Below are positions 26,334-35,093 of a stretch of DNA of 64,000 nucleotides, in pieces. The notes under the pieces are model-generated. The model ran no database searches. It worked only from the letters and a program-made list of their open reading frames with translations, and was not told where the DNA came from. The position numbers were made by a program, and so were the translations under genes. The DNA comes from Mycetocola zhadangensis (GTDB lineage Bacteria > Actinomycetota > Actinomycetes > Actinomycetales > Microbacteriaceae). The DNA lies in contig NZ_RCWJ01000001.1 in NCBI RefSeq assembly GCF_003668565.1, positions 992,001 to 1,056,000 of the forward strand, written 5' to 3'. Each line of letters starts with the position of its first letter. The stretch's first letter is position 1.

Positions 26334-27581
26334 TCATTTCCGCTCGTAGGCGACCGCGTTCCGAACGCCCGCCTGGCCGCTGACGTCGAGCGGGCTGGTC
26401 AGGACAGCGTCACGTAGAGCCGTCGCGAAGACCCGGACCGCCGTGAGTTGAGCCGGGTCGGCCAGATTGGTTATCCGCGGCGCGCCGCCGAAGTGGGCTA
26501 CGAGGTCCCGGCCCCATTGGCCACCATTGACGTAGTTCGTTTTGGCCACGGCGGCCAGCTCGGCTTTGGCTGCGGCCTTGGCGATGTTGGCCTCATGCAG
26601 TTTGGCCTTGGCCTGCCCAGCGTTCGCGGCGGCCAAGTCCAGCTGATCGGCCAACGGTTGACTAGTCGCCAGATTCGGTAGGGCCAGGATGCCCTGGCCG
26701 GCCAAAGCCTTGAAGGTCTTCTGGCCAGAGCCAGCCACAATGCCAAAGCACCAGCCTTCGGCCAGGCTTCGCGACGGAGCCGTCATGTCGGCCAGTAGGC
26801 GGAAGAAGACGCGCCTGCTGAGGCCAGCTTCGGCACCGAACGACCAAGCCGGGTGCGTGGCCGTCATGATGAGTTCGGCTGCCTCGTGCGAATCGAAAGC
26901 GCCGGTGGCTAGCGCTGTGATGAGATCCTCATTCGCCGCGGCGGTGGCTCGGGCAGCGTCTGACCGGAGCGGAGCGACCCGGTACCGGGGCGTGCCATTC
27001 GCAGTGCCAACCCTCGTCAGCCACCCTGCCTTGACTGCATCAGCCGCAGCCTTCGACGCGGTCGTCGATTTTCCCATCTGCATCGCGAGCCAACCGCCCG
27101 TCATCAACACTGCGTTCTGAGACTTCTCGTCCAAGAGAGTCCCGGTGATGGTGGCTCCTGCAATCAACAGAGCATCCCTTGCGTTCACCTCCGCCTGCGG
27201 TTTCAATCGCGGCCGATCCGGGTTCTGTTCAGTGAGGAGGTGACCTACGAACTTGCGCGCGTGGGCGATCCGCTCTGCCACGCGGGCCGCGTCCTCAGGA
27301 GCGAAAGAGCGAAGGGCGCGCGCCTGTAGCGCTTTACGAACAGCGAGACGCCATTGCCGTTGGCTCTTCGTGACGGCGCGGTAGCGCTCGTCCGTGTCGA
27401 TACGAGACAGCGAAAACCTGACGTCGGTCGGTGTGACGTGCGGGTACTCGAGCAGGCGACAAAGGACGGTGAGAACGCAAGAGAAAGCGTCGGAGTCGGA
27501 ACGCCCGGCCATAGCTTTACGGGCGGCAGCATCGAGGACGGCAATGGAGGGTTTCGGGGTGTAGGAGGAGAAGGTGACCAT
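26334..27581 (-). CDS. Ala-rich protein with winged-helix-like segment; candidate replication protein
   Basis: A 415-residue protein that I cannot place in a family. Residues 75-110 are basic (RQWRLAVRKALQARALRSF). Residues 165-200 (LAMQMGKSTTASKAAADAVK, AGWLTRVG, PRYRVAPL) look like a winged-helix DNA-binding unit. Residues 305-350 are an Ala/Lys helix that may be a coiled coil. Size, position facing the long noncoding region and the DNA-binding segment would suit a replication initiator of an integrative element, but this is inference. The ATG at 27581 has GGAAC-type spacing; longer frames upstream lack support. It is convergent with AIPR. Confidence 0.55.
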   Translation of the reverse strand: MVTFSSYTPKPSIAVLDAAARKAMAGRSDSDAFSCVLTVLCRLLEYPHVTPTDVRFSLSRIDTDERYRAVTKSQRQWRLAVRKALQARALRSFAPEDAARVAERIAHARKFVGHLLTEQNPDRPRLKPQAEVNARDALLIAGATITGTLLDEKSQNAVLMTGGWLAMQMGKSTTASKAAADAVKAGWLTRVGTANGTPRYRVAPLRSDAARATAAANEDLITALATGAFDSHEAAELIMTATHPAWSFGAEAGLSRRVFFRLLADMTAPSRSLAEGWCFGIVAGSGQKTFKALAGQGILALPNLATSQPLADQLDLAAANAGQAKAKLHEANIAKAAAKAELAAVAKTNYVNGGQWGRDLVAHFGGAPRITNLADPAQLTAVRVFATALRDAVLTSPLDVSGQAGVRNAVAYERK

Positions 27582-28596
27582 GGCCGGGAGTTCCTTTCGA
27601 AGATTTGAAGCAAACGAGTTGAAAAGCCAGGTCCAACAAGCCCGAAGTAGCGGCGGCGCGAAGCAGAGCCGTCTCTTCGGTGCGCGGTAGTACAACGGCT
27701 TCGAAAACAATGTGTGCGGCAAGGCGTCAGAAACACAGACAACGACCAAGCAATATGGGTGGAGCCTGCATCCCCCTCGCAGGCTCGGGGCGCCACTCAT
27801 TGACAGCGCATCGAGACGTCATGCAACGCACAGGAAGAGCGCGGTGTGGAGGGCAGGTTGTGACAGCGAGAAAGCATCACGAGAAGCGGTCGAATCGACA
27901 CCGTTGTGATCGGCAGCACGGAGAAGCGAACCGCCGGGGAGTGCAGACCACGGGCTGAGTACAGAATGCGGGGGAGCGAGGGAGCGCTAGCGAGCGGTGG
28001 GGGATCGCGATGCGAGGGGAAGCAGGCGAAGAGGGGCAAGCCCCTTGGTGGCCGAGCGATGACTACATGCTTCTAAGAGAGAGCTACCTCTCTCCCTCTC
28101 AGATGATCACTTCTTTCCTCCGGTCAGTCGAGATCCTCTGTTCAGTCAGAGCTAGTTCTGTCTTGAAACAAAAGCTCTCTCATTCAGATGCTTTCCTCTC
28201 CTTCTGCTTTTTGTAGTTTCCTCCCTCTCTTGCGCGCTCTTCGCTTCCCCCTGTCTTTCCTTCCGGCTCGGCTCCGCGGTCGGTCTTCCCGGCTCGGGCA
28301 ACCATTGCGGTGTCGCTCCCGCCATCGGTGTCGCTGCTGCGGGCGTTATTCGCTCGGGTCCCGCAGACCGGTCCCGCTGTCAGGCGTTGCTGCTTTTGCT
28401 CCGGTCCGACTGGTGTCTCATCACCTGATGCACTCTGTGCTTGCTCTTCGCAAAATTTGCACCCGGCCCTTGAGAACCGAACCTGTCGCAGACCGGAGTT
28501 CGCCTCGAACGACTCTGTCGTCAACCGGAACATCGGATGGGGCCGAGCTGTATTTCCTTTCACAAGCATGGCGCTGCTCACCGGTATTCTGAGCCG
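27582..28596. other. 1-kb noncoding region with pyrimidine-rich strand
   Basis: No convincing gene lies here. From about 28085 to 28270 the plus strand is strongly C/T-biased (many CTCTC and TTTCCT runs). Just before it, GAGAGAG (28077-28083) and CTCTCTC (28088-28094) form a small hairpin. The region separates the candidate replication gene from the next plus-strand gene. Origins of replication or transfer can look like this, but no iterons or nic consensus were recognised. Confidence 0.4.
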
Positions 28597-29064
28597 GTGA
28601 CTATCACCTTGTCTATCCCGGACCTCACCACTGTGCTCGCCTGGATCGGTGCCCTCACTGGCGTCGCCGCTCTGGTGTGGCAGGTCGCGACCTGGCGGAA
28701 GTCCACGCATAACGTCAAGGTCCGAGCTGAGAATCGATGGATCGCATACGCCGATGGCAGCCTGAGTGAAGACCTGGTCTGCGTAATAGCCCACAACACC
28801 GGTTCGGGTGCTGTCACTATCGAAAATTGGGGGATCGCTGTCCGAAAACATGGCAATCTCGCTGCGATTAGGCCACATCCGCAGTCCGCGATCTTGCCGC
28901 ATCGTCTGGAGCCGGGCGCCAGCGCAGCGTTCCACATCGAGGCCAATTCGCTTAGGCAAAAGAGCTCTGAGCGGGGCGTACCTTTCGGACAGATGAAGCC
29001 GTGGGTTCGCTTAGGGACCGGACAGCGCATACTGGCAGGTCGGGGCGTGCCGTTGAAGAGATAG
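28597..29064 (+). CDS. Single-pass membrane protein, 155 aa
   Basis: The N-terminal hydrophobic helix (TTVLAWIGALTGVAALVWQV) is followed by a basic stop and a beta-rich cytoplasmic domain (VCVIAHNTGSGAVTIENWGI, then LPHRLEPGASAAFHIEA). This resembles Ig-like accessory proteins of mobile elements with no known function. TATTCT at 28585-28590 lies exactly six bases before the GTG, which fixes the start and implies leaderless transcription. Confidence 0.65.
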   Translation: MTITLSIPDLTTVLAWIGALTGVAALVWQVATWRKSTHNVKVRAENRWIAYADGSLSEDLVCVIAHNTGSGAVTIENWGIAVRKHGNLAAIRPHPQSAILPHRLEPGASAAFHIEANSLRQKSSERGVPFGQMKPWVRLGTGQRILAGRGVPLKR

Positions 29065-29157
29065 GCAAGCGTCCGAGTCGTCGTACTGTTCAAACCATCG
29101 GGACACCTTCCGGGCTTCGGCCGGCGGCGCGGGATGGCAGCGATGAGGCGCTAAGGG

Positions 29158-30111
29158 TTATGCCCCGTTGGACTCAGCTCGACGAAGCAGGCGTACCGGG
29201 TGCTCAGGTAGGTCGAGCAGCCCCGCAATCTCGGGAGCCAGCGCGAGGTGTGACCACTCGACCCAGGTCGGCGTTTTTTGACCTATCAGCGGGCAGTTGC
29301 GCTCGTCAAAGAGCTCCAGCGCGACCTCAATCATGTCCAGTGCGGCTGTGTAGAACATTGCAAGTACTCCGACACTTGTAGTCAAACGGTGTTCAGATGT
29401 GCCATTGACCGGCAGCGTCAGTCGTTTCCGCTCCAGCAAGTTCAGAAACATCGCTGAGTTGCCGTGGGCCATTCCGCTGGAGAGCATCCACAGGGCCACG
29501 GGCGTTTCAAAGGCGTTTGGAACCAGTGGGCTGATTTCTCGCAGACGAGAGGTGAGGAAATCCGGCTTGAGCGACTTTCCAAAATTCCCCGGTCGCGCGT
29601 CTCGCAACTCGATCATCCGAGCGTTCATGCGGTCAAAGCCGGGGTCGTCTCGGCCAAGCTCCAGCATCACCTTGTTAACGCTCCTCCGCGAATCATGCGT
29701 GATTTGGAGCGACCGGAGTACCCGCGTGTCTCGCTGCCTCGGGCTCATAAGCCATAGAGCGTTGCCGCACGATTCGTAAGCGGATCGAATGAGCGTCCAC
29801 CACGCGAAGGTCATGATCTTCCAGTTCGAATCTTCGATCGCCACTCGAAGACCCATCAAATGGTCTGTCGCCACCGCAATGGCTGAGTTCACCTGTGAGG
29901 AGAGAGGGGCGTATGGGGTTGCCCGGTCATCGCCAGCCAACGACGTCGTTGGGGCCACTCGAGCCTGGTCGGCTCTTCCTGTGAGCGTGTCCAGGCGCTG
30001 AAAGCTCAGTTGCAGAAGCGCGACGCCCTGCTGCTCGGTAACTTCGGGGGACTGGACGTCGTCTGCATCGTCATGACCATCATCGCGTTCGGGCTGCACA
30101 GCATTCACCAT
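29158..30111 (-). CDS. Hypothetical helical protein, about 317 aa
   Basis: I do not recognise a named family. The protein is nearly all alpha-helical, with a conserved-looking centre (TLIRSAYESCGNALWLM, RDTRVLRSLQITHDSRRS) reminiscent of uncharacterised actinobacterial proteins with a HEPN-like helical core, but the HEPN RxxxxH pair is not clearly present. The start is uncertain: in-frame codons at 30258, 30135 and 30111 are possible and none has a good ribosome site. It is transcribed in the same direction as the CoiA-like gene upstream. Confidence 0.5.
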   Translation of the reverse strand: MVNAVQPERDDGHDDADDVQSPEVTEQQGVALLQLSFQRLDTLTGRADQARVAPTTSLAGDDRATPYAPLSSQVNSAIAVATDHLMGLRVAIEDSNWKIMTFAWWTLIRSAYESCGNALWLMSPRQRDTRVLRSLQITHDSRRSVNKVMLELGRDDPGFDRMNARMIELRDARPGNFGKSLKPDFLTSRLREISPLVPNAFETPVALWMLSSGMAHGNSAMFLNLLERKRLTLPVNGTSEHRLTTSVGVLAMFYTAALDMIEVALELFDERNCPLIGQKTPTWVEWSHLALAPEIAGLLDLPEHPVRLLRRAESNGA

Positions 30112-30288
30112 ATCGACCCGAACTATGCCGACCATCGGCTGGGGCTTCGGCCTGTGCATGATCGAGGCTGGCCGTCTGTCACGGCCAATCCGTTCTCGTC
30201 GCCCCGAGGGCAGAATCAACAACAGAAACGGGTTCCTCTTAGAGCGCGAACCACTCACGATGGTTAGCCCTTCGTCAAAGGCCGGCCT

Positions 30289-31806
30289 TCAGCAAATTAC
30301 ATGCAGCCCGATGTCCCACAGAACTGGGTCCAGCGGCTTCTCGCAGCGCCCACAGGTACGCACCGCGGCTTTTTGGGGGACGGGTACTGGCGCTGGTCTC
30401 GCACGGCCAAGCATCGGACTCGGTCGACGTGGTCGGTCCCACCTGGGGCGGTGCGTCTCTATCTCGTCATCTTCCAGAGGCAATGGGTCGATCCAATCCA
30501 CTTTCCTTTGTGCGTGCACCTGGCGCCGCCGTTCTGCATCCTCGCGGCTGATGATGAGGAACTTGGACTCATCGCTTCCCACCCACCAGGGGGCGTTTGA
30601 CGTTCTCGTCAGCAGGCCAGCTTTCTCTAGCCCTGTTAGCCATGCGGCGGCGATCGAGTATCGGATCTCGTGGTTAGCGGCGACGGAGCCGGAAAGCGCG
30701 CGTGCACACTCATCAATGCTGACCGTGCGGCCATCCCGGTCGCCCTGAACAAAGCGCTCGTAGAGAAAGCACTGCCATGCAGCTGGAACGACCGGTAGCT
30801 TTCCCCCGATCGGTGCCTCGAGGTAGCCAGGCAAAGCACCACCGAAGCGTTTGAGAATCCGTTGGCGCAAAAGCGATTGCGCCCATTCTGCTTCCGCCAT
30901 TTGAAGTGTTTGTGCGCGTGCCACCTCGCGCTGCCGAAGTTGCTTTGCCTGTCGGGCCTGACGTTCCATCTCGCGCCTGGCGAGCTCATCTCGATTGGCA
31001 TGGTGCTGGCGAACCGGTTCGTTCCAGAAACCGGTTTCAAACAGGGCAAACGACTCAAGGTCGTAGACCGCCAACTCGCCATGGTGGCTTGTGGCGGGAA
31101 CCGGATACTCGCGGCCGTCAGCGGTAACCAGATTCACAGCCGCCGCAATCTTTTGGGCGAACGGGTTGAACCAGTACACGGGTTGGCCGCTAGCTGCCAC
31201 CATCTCGTGGGTGGGGTTCAAGAGGACGGAGCGATCCTCGCGCGCGTAACGCCGGAACTGCGCCCCGGTGCTCCCGAACAGCCAAATGTCCACAATCTCT
31301 TGACGCCGATACGACTCGTGCCGCCTTTTCCACTCGGCAGGGGTGAGGGCTGAGAACTGGATCTCAAATGCCATCTTGCGACCGTTCGGGTTTTCAATCA
31401 TGACGTCGGCTATCCGCTCACGATCAGTCGTCGACTGTTCCTCAGTCACTTTGCAATGTGGGTAGCGGCGCCGCAGCCATTCAGCGATTCTGCCCTTCGA
31501 CTCAAGGTGCGCATAGGACTCGGCGCTATGTCCACCGCTGCCGCCACCGATGTGGGTGAATCCATCGCGCTTGTGCGGGTGGCGAGCAACCGTCCGAAGT
31601 TCCGGGGAGGGGCACCCGGGGATGGGGCAGCGCAGCTCAGTCTTCGTGCGCTCACGCCATTGCTTCGCCTCCCCGTCAGGGAGTAAGAGTAGGTCTCCGC
31701 CGTCGATGTGCCGGGCGAAGATCATTCGGCGCTCACCCTCCGCGAACGCAGCGATCAGGTTCGGGGCATGGCGCACGTTTTCAAGGTACTGAGAACGGTT
31801 GTCCAC
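30289..31806 (-). CDS. CoiA-like nuclease-domain protein
   Basis: A 505-residue protein from a GTG start. The segment AESYAHLESKGRIAEWL, then CKVTEEQSTT, RIADVMI, MAFEIQFSALTPAEWKRR and YRRQEIVDIWLFG follows the CoiA competence-protein pattern, with the D...ExQ residues of a restriction-endonuclease-like fold. The C-terminal half has an Arg/Gln-rich helix (residues 280-330) and ends with a possible zinc-binding CGRCEKPL. CoiA acts in processing of incoming DNA in transformable bacteria; stand-alone relatives on islands may be nucleases of other use. Confidence 0.75.
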   Translation of the reverse strand: MDNRSQYLENVRHAPNLIAAFAEGERRMIFARHIDGGDLLLLPDGEAKQWRERTKTELRCPIPGCPSPELRTVARHPHKRDGFTHIGGGSGGHSAESYAHLESKGRIAEWLRRRYPHCKVTEEQSTTDRERIADVMIENPNGRKMAFEIQFSALTPAEWKRRHESYRRQEIVDIWLFGSTGAQFRRYAREDRSVLLNPTHEMVAASGQPVYWFNPFAQKIAAAVNLVTADGREYPVPATSHHGELAVYDLESFALFETGFWNEPVRQHHANRDELARREMERQARQAKQLRQREVARAQTLQMAEAEWAQSLLRQRILKRFGGALPGYLEAPIGGKLPVVPAAWQCFLYERFVQGDRDGRTVSIDECARALSGSVAANHEIRYSIAAAWLTGLEKAGLLTRTSNAPWWVGSDESKFLIISREDAERRRQVHAQRKVDWIDPLPLEDDEIETHRPRWDRPRRPSPMLGRARPAPVPVPQKAAVRTCGRCEKPLDPVLWDIGLHVIC

Positions 31807-31922
31807 GGGCAGCCCACGAAATAGGGGCGCTCAGGTCGGAGGACGCTTCGCGAGTCACACTCTCCATGAGGCCGGCGACTATCCAAATTTCGTATTTGCC
31901 AGGTGAAGCATCGACGTCGATC

Positions 31923-32240
31923 CTAGAAGTCGCGCACAGCCACGTCAGCCGCGAAGTTCATTGCCAGCTCGGAGAGCAGCAACGAGGTGATGATCGCCAC
32001 GACAATCACCGTCGGCCAAAGCCACTTCGGCGCGGCACCCTTCCCAGGCTTCGTTCGACCGGCTGGTATTGGGACCTCGGAAGTATTCGGCGCGATCACT
32101 GGAGGCAGAGGAGCGGGCAGCGTCCGCGGTGCGGTGTTCTCGGTCCACGCGGTTGCGTTCCAATACCGCCACACGCGGGCGTCGGACGGATCTGGGTACC
32201 ATCCCGCTGGAATCTGCGAGGGAGGAGGCAATGAAGACAC
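31923..32240 (-). CDS. DUF2510 domain membrane protein
   Basis: A 105-residue protein. It begins with the DUF2510 motif (PAGWYPDPSDARVWRYWNATA, with WT next), continues with a Pro-rich linker and ends in one membrane helix (WLWPTVIVVAIITSLLLSEL). DUF2510 is a short extracytoplasmic or cytoplasmic module common in actinobacterial membrane proteins; its role is unknown. TAACTT on the minus strand (32247-32252) lies six bases before the GTG start. Confidence 0.75.
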   Translation of the reverse strand: MSSLPPPSQIPAGWYPDPSDARVWRYWNATAWTENTAPRTLPAPLPPVIAPNTSEVPIPAGRTKPGKGAAPKWLWPTVIVVAIITSLLLSELAMNFAADVAVRDF

Positions 32241-32456
32241 AATCCAAAGTTAGCGGCGCGCCACATCGAGCATCCGCCGCCTCGGTGCCCCAATTCGGGC
32301 TGAGCACCCGGTCGCCTCCATCTGCCGGCGTTGCTCAGCGCGAGCCAATCGCTGACGGGAACAGCCCCGGTGCGGTTGGCGCGGTTGCACGAGCGCATTC
32401 CAGCGCTTGAGGGTTCGCTCCCGCTGCATTCACGGAGAGGCCATTACGATCGACCC

Positions 32457-32879
32457 ATGCCTTCGGAACCCCACCCCATGAACACTGCCGAACGTCGTCG
32501 GCGCGCTCAGTTTGAATCTCGACGTGACGCTCCCGCGGTGAAAAGGCCGCGCGCTGGGGCGAAGTCGTGGACGCGCGCCCCTGGAGCTCGCGTGTTGATG
32601 GCGGGGCTCCTCGCGTTCATAATCTCGAACGTCATCGTGCTTGCGCCGAGTTCGAACCCCTCCATCGAGGTATACGGGCGACTCGCAGGTATTGCCTTTT
32701 CCCTGGCCGCGACAGTCCTCGCGGCGGTCGCGGCGGTGCTATCTGGTGTGGAATTGGCGAGCAGACGGAGGCCGGTTCACGGGAACGTGCCGCTCGTCAT
32801 CTTGATCGCCTCCATAGTTTTGTTCGCCATAACGGTCCCGGTGGCCTTTGGCGTCAACGTGCTTTTGAGCGTGATCTAA
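32457..32879 (+). CDS. Three-helix membrane protein, 140 aa
   Basis: A basic N-terminus (about 40 residues) is followed by three hydrophobic helices (VLMAGLLAFIISNVIVLA, GIAFSLAATVLAAVAAVL, LVILIASIVLFAITVPVA). No family is recognised. TACGAT at 32445-32450 lies six bases before the ATG, supporting this start over longer in-frame ones. Confidence 0.6.
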   Translation: MPSEPHPMNTAERRRRAQFESRRDAPAVKRPRAGAKSWTRAPGARVLMAGLLAFIISNVIVLAPSSNPSIEVYGRLAGIAFSLAATVLAAVAAVLSGVELASRRRPVHGNVPLVILIASIVLFAITVPVAFGVNVLLSVI

Positions 32880-33175
32880 AAGGGTGTCGACCGTGCCGCG
32901 GGCATGGCAATAGAACCGCGGACGGGGCCGTTACGACCCCGGAAAATTACCATTTGGCGTCGAGCCGACTAACTCGGAAGCGGCGCCAGCATTGCCTGCA
33001 TGTTTTTTAGTTCGCTCACGACGGCCAAATCGTGATCGACGAACCCATCGGTCCGACACCTCGACGAGCGTTTTTGATTGATCGCAGAACTTTCTCGAGT
33101 AGCTCTTGACCGAACCGTCTTCAGCTTCCGAGGCGTGCGTCCAACCGGCAAAGAAACGGAGGGGGAAGGCTTCGC

Positions 33176-34363
33176 CTACGCCTGGCGCTCATTCCTCGCA
33201 CCAGCGTTACTGAGTGCCGGCGAGGTGTGGCCCGCTCGTCGCTCGGGTATTAACCCATCAATGAGGGTGAGGACGTCTTCGGCCACCCAAGTGGTGCCGG
33301 CACGCGGCACATGCTTGGGTGTAATGACGCCGGCTTCCGCAAGCTGGTTGAGGTGCCGGTAGGCGTTTGTCGGCGCGATGCCCATGTGCGCAGCCAGCAG
33401 CTCTGCGGTGACGACGGGCTGCCTGGCCAAGAGGTCGAGGACATGCCACACTCCGGAGCTGCCGCGAGCGTGAACTCGGCTGCGCAAGCCAGCCTGAGCG
33501 TCGGTCAGTTCGCGTCGAAGCGTTCGAGCGATGTGGACGCCGCGGAGGATTGATTCCGCAAAGAATCGAACAATCTGCTCGACGTCCCCACTCCGGTAGG
33601 CCTCGAGCGCTGAAACATAACCCCGAGGGTCAGCCAAAATCCCGGCGGCGAGGGGCGTAACGGTGGTTCGGGTGAGGCCACGGGTGCGGAATAAAGGGTG
33701 CACGAGCGCCCGGCCAACCCTGCCATTGCCGTCTCCGTGAGGGTGCACAGTCTCATACTGCGCGTGGGCGATGGCGGTCAGGGTGAGCGCAGGTATTCCC
33801 ACTCGATTGGTGAACCCCGCGAGATCCTTGGTCGCCCCGGCGATCCGTTCGGATGCAGGCGGCACGAAGTCGGCGGTGGCAGGGGAGGATCCGGGCCGCC
33901 CGATCCAGACCGGTCTGCTTCGGTACTCGCCGGGATTCTCATCGGCGATGCCATTCACCAGTTCAGCATGAACTGATTGCATGCCGCCGCCGCCGATCGT
34001 CGGCAGGTTCGAGGCCATTAGTGTGGCTCGCCGGTTCGCGGCAACGGCGCGTGCGTCCGACTCGCCAACCCCGGTGAGTTCCACGGCCAGCACCGCACCG
34101 GCGGTCGCAACTACACCCTCGATTCGGGAAGAGGAGATTGCCTCGACCAGCGGTGTCAATGACTGGACGGCGGCGTTTCCAGCGAGTTCAGCATCCAACC
34201 TCACAAGTTCGAAAGAGGCCCCCTCAGCCAACGCCGCGATATCTGGGGAGAGCTCAGGAGTGAGGTCCCCGATTAGGGCGGGGATGGCTGCCTCATATAA
34301 AACCGCGGGCAGCCCCGGGCGTCGCCATTCGAGGATCTCGTACTTCACGGCGCGCCAACTCAT
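33176..34363 (-). CDS. Fic/DOC family protein with N-terminal inhibitory helix and C-terminal winged helix
   Basis: A 395-residue Fic protein. The catalytic loop reads ETVHPHGDGNGRVGRAL (His, Asp, Gly-Asn-Gly-Arg of HPFx[D/E]GNGRxxR, with His in place of Phe). The inhibitory helix motif SSRIEG (S/TxxxEG) near residue 78 marks a class II Fic, self-restrained by its own Glu. A winged-helix domain fills the last 90 residues (VTAELLAAHMGIAPTNAYRH). Fic proteins AMPylate target proteins. GGAG lies seven bases before the ATG, and a palindrome just upstream probably controls the promoter. Confidence 0.88.
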   Translation of the reverse strand: MSWRAVKYEILEWRRPGLPAVLYEAAIPALIGDLTPELSPDIAALAEGASFELVRLDAELAGNAAVQSLTPLVEAISSSRIEGVVATAGAVLAVELTGVGESDARAVAANRRATLMASNLPTIGGGGMQSVHAELVNGIADENPGEYRSRPVWIGRPGSSPATADFVPPASERIAGATKDLAGFTNRVGIPALTLTAIAHAQYETVHPHGDGNGRVGRALVHPLFRTRGLTRTTVTPLAAGILADPRGYVSALEAYRSGDVEQIVRFFAESILRGVHIARTLRRELTDAQAGLRSRVHARGSSGVWHVLDLLARQPVVTAELLAAHMGIAPTNAYRHLNQLAEAGVITPKHVPRAGTTWVAEDVLTLIDGLIPERRAGHTSPALSNAGARNERQA

Positions 34364-34389
34364 CTAGGTGCTCCGTTCGTACTGGGAAG

Positions 34390-34416
34390 TGATAATCCGG
34401 TACTAGCAGATTATCA
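34390..34416. promoter_or_regulatory. Palindromic operator upstream of the Fic gene
   Basis: TGATAATC and GATTATCA form a perfect eight-base inverted repeat with an 11-base spacer, 27 bases upstream of the Fic start. The arm centres are 19 bases apart, about two helical turns. The A/T-rich arms can overlap a -10 element for minus-strand transcription. A dimeric HTH protein, perhaps the Fic winged helix itself, could bind here. Confidence 0.6.
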
Positions 34417-34456
34417 GCACGCTGTTCAGCTAATAAGAAGCACAAAACCTAGCCCA

Positions 34457-34488
34457 GAAAGCCCCCACCGCCCGCCGGCGGGGCTTTC
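34457..34488. terminator. GC-rich hairpin upstream of the 132-aa gene
   Basis: GAAAGCCCC pairs perfectly with GGGGCTTTC around a 14-base G/C-rich loop. It lies between the divergent Fic gene and the plus-strand gene at 34617. Without a T-run its termination role is uncertain. Confidence 0.4.
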
Positions 34489-34616
34489 AGGCCCTCGTCG
34501 TCCAGCCGGACCGCGTACTGCGCAGGGGGCTCAGAGAGGCGTACAGCGTGCGTGGCGGCACCGCCGGCGTGAGCGGGTTCTGAACGGCGAGCAGGGCAGC
34601 CGCACACATTACGGGT

Positions 34617-35015
34617 ATGACCACGCGTCTTGCGGGGTCGCCAGTCACGAACGCCCGCTTGAGGAGAATCGGATTCACCATGACCGCCACACATGATACG
34701 AGCCGCTATCACCGCAAGGTGCTGCCGAAGGCACTGCCCAACCCTGATGACCGCGCGGCCTGGAGCCTCGACGCGAGGTTCCATCGGATCTGCGATTTCC
34801 CCAGCCACCGCGCAAGCGTTCGTGAGGAGCAGGGCGAGCCATTCGAGGAATTCATCGTCGCGGTTCGAACCCTCCTAGAAGGCCCATTAGGACAAGCAGG
34901 GGCCGAAGAGGCGATCGATCGCAAACGCACGGTCATGCGGGAAGCGCACATGCGCCAAACGGACCCAGCCTTCATGGTGCAAGAGCTACTCGACGCCTAC
35001 TTCAACCCGGCATGA
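34617..35015 (+). CDS. Hypothetical protein, 132 aa
   Basis: A soluble helical protein (AAWSLDARFHRICDFPSHRAS; ending MVQELLDAYFNPA) with no recognised family. Two starts are possible: ATG 34617, and ATG 34680 with GAGGAG 11 bases upstream. It lies 78 bases ahead of the DUF2637 gene in the same direction, probably in one operon of the element. Confidence 0.6.
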   Translation: MTTRLAGSPVTNARLRRIGFTMTATHDTSRYHRKVLPKALPNPDDRAAWSLDARFHRICDFPSHRASVREEQGEPFEEFIVAVRTLLEGPLGQAGAEEAIDRKRTVMREAHMRQTDPAFMVQELLDAYFNPA

Positions 35016-35093
35016 CCCATGCCGACATGCCATCGGCGCACCTGGCAATTGGTGCCGCGCATACAACAACTGAGAGAACCGGAGCACAACCCC

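Noticed and set aside
28180-28959. Minus-strand frame of 259 codons opposite the pyrimidine tract
   Set aside because: The product is polar and repetitive (Glu/Lys/Arg) because of strand bias, and it overlaps a plus-strand gene with a good leaderless promoter.
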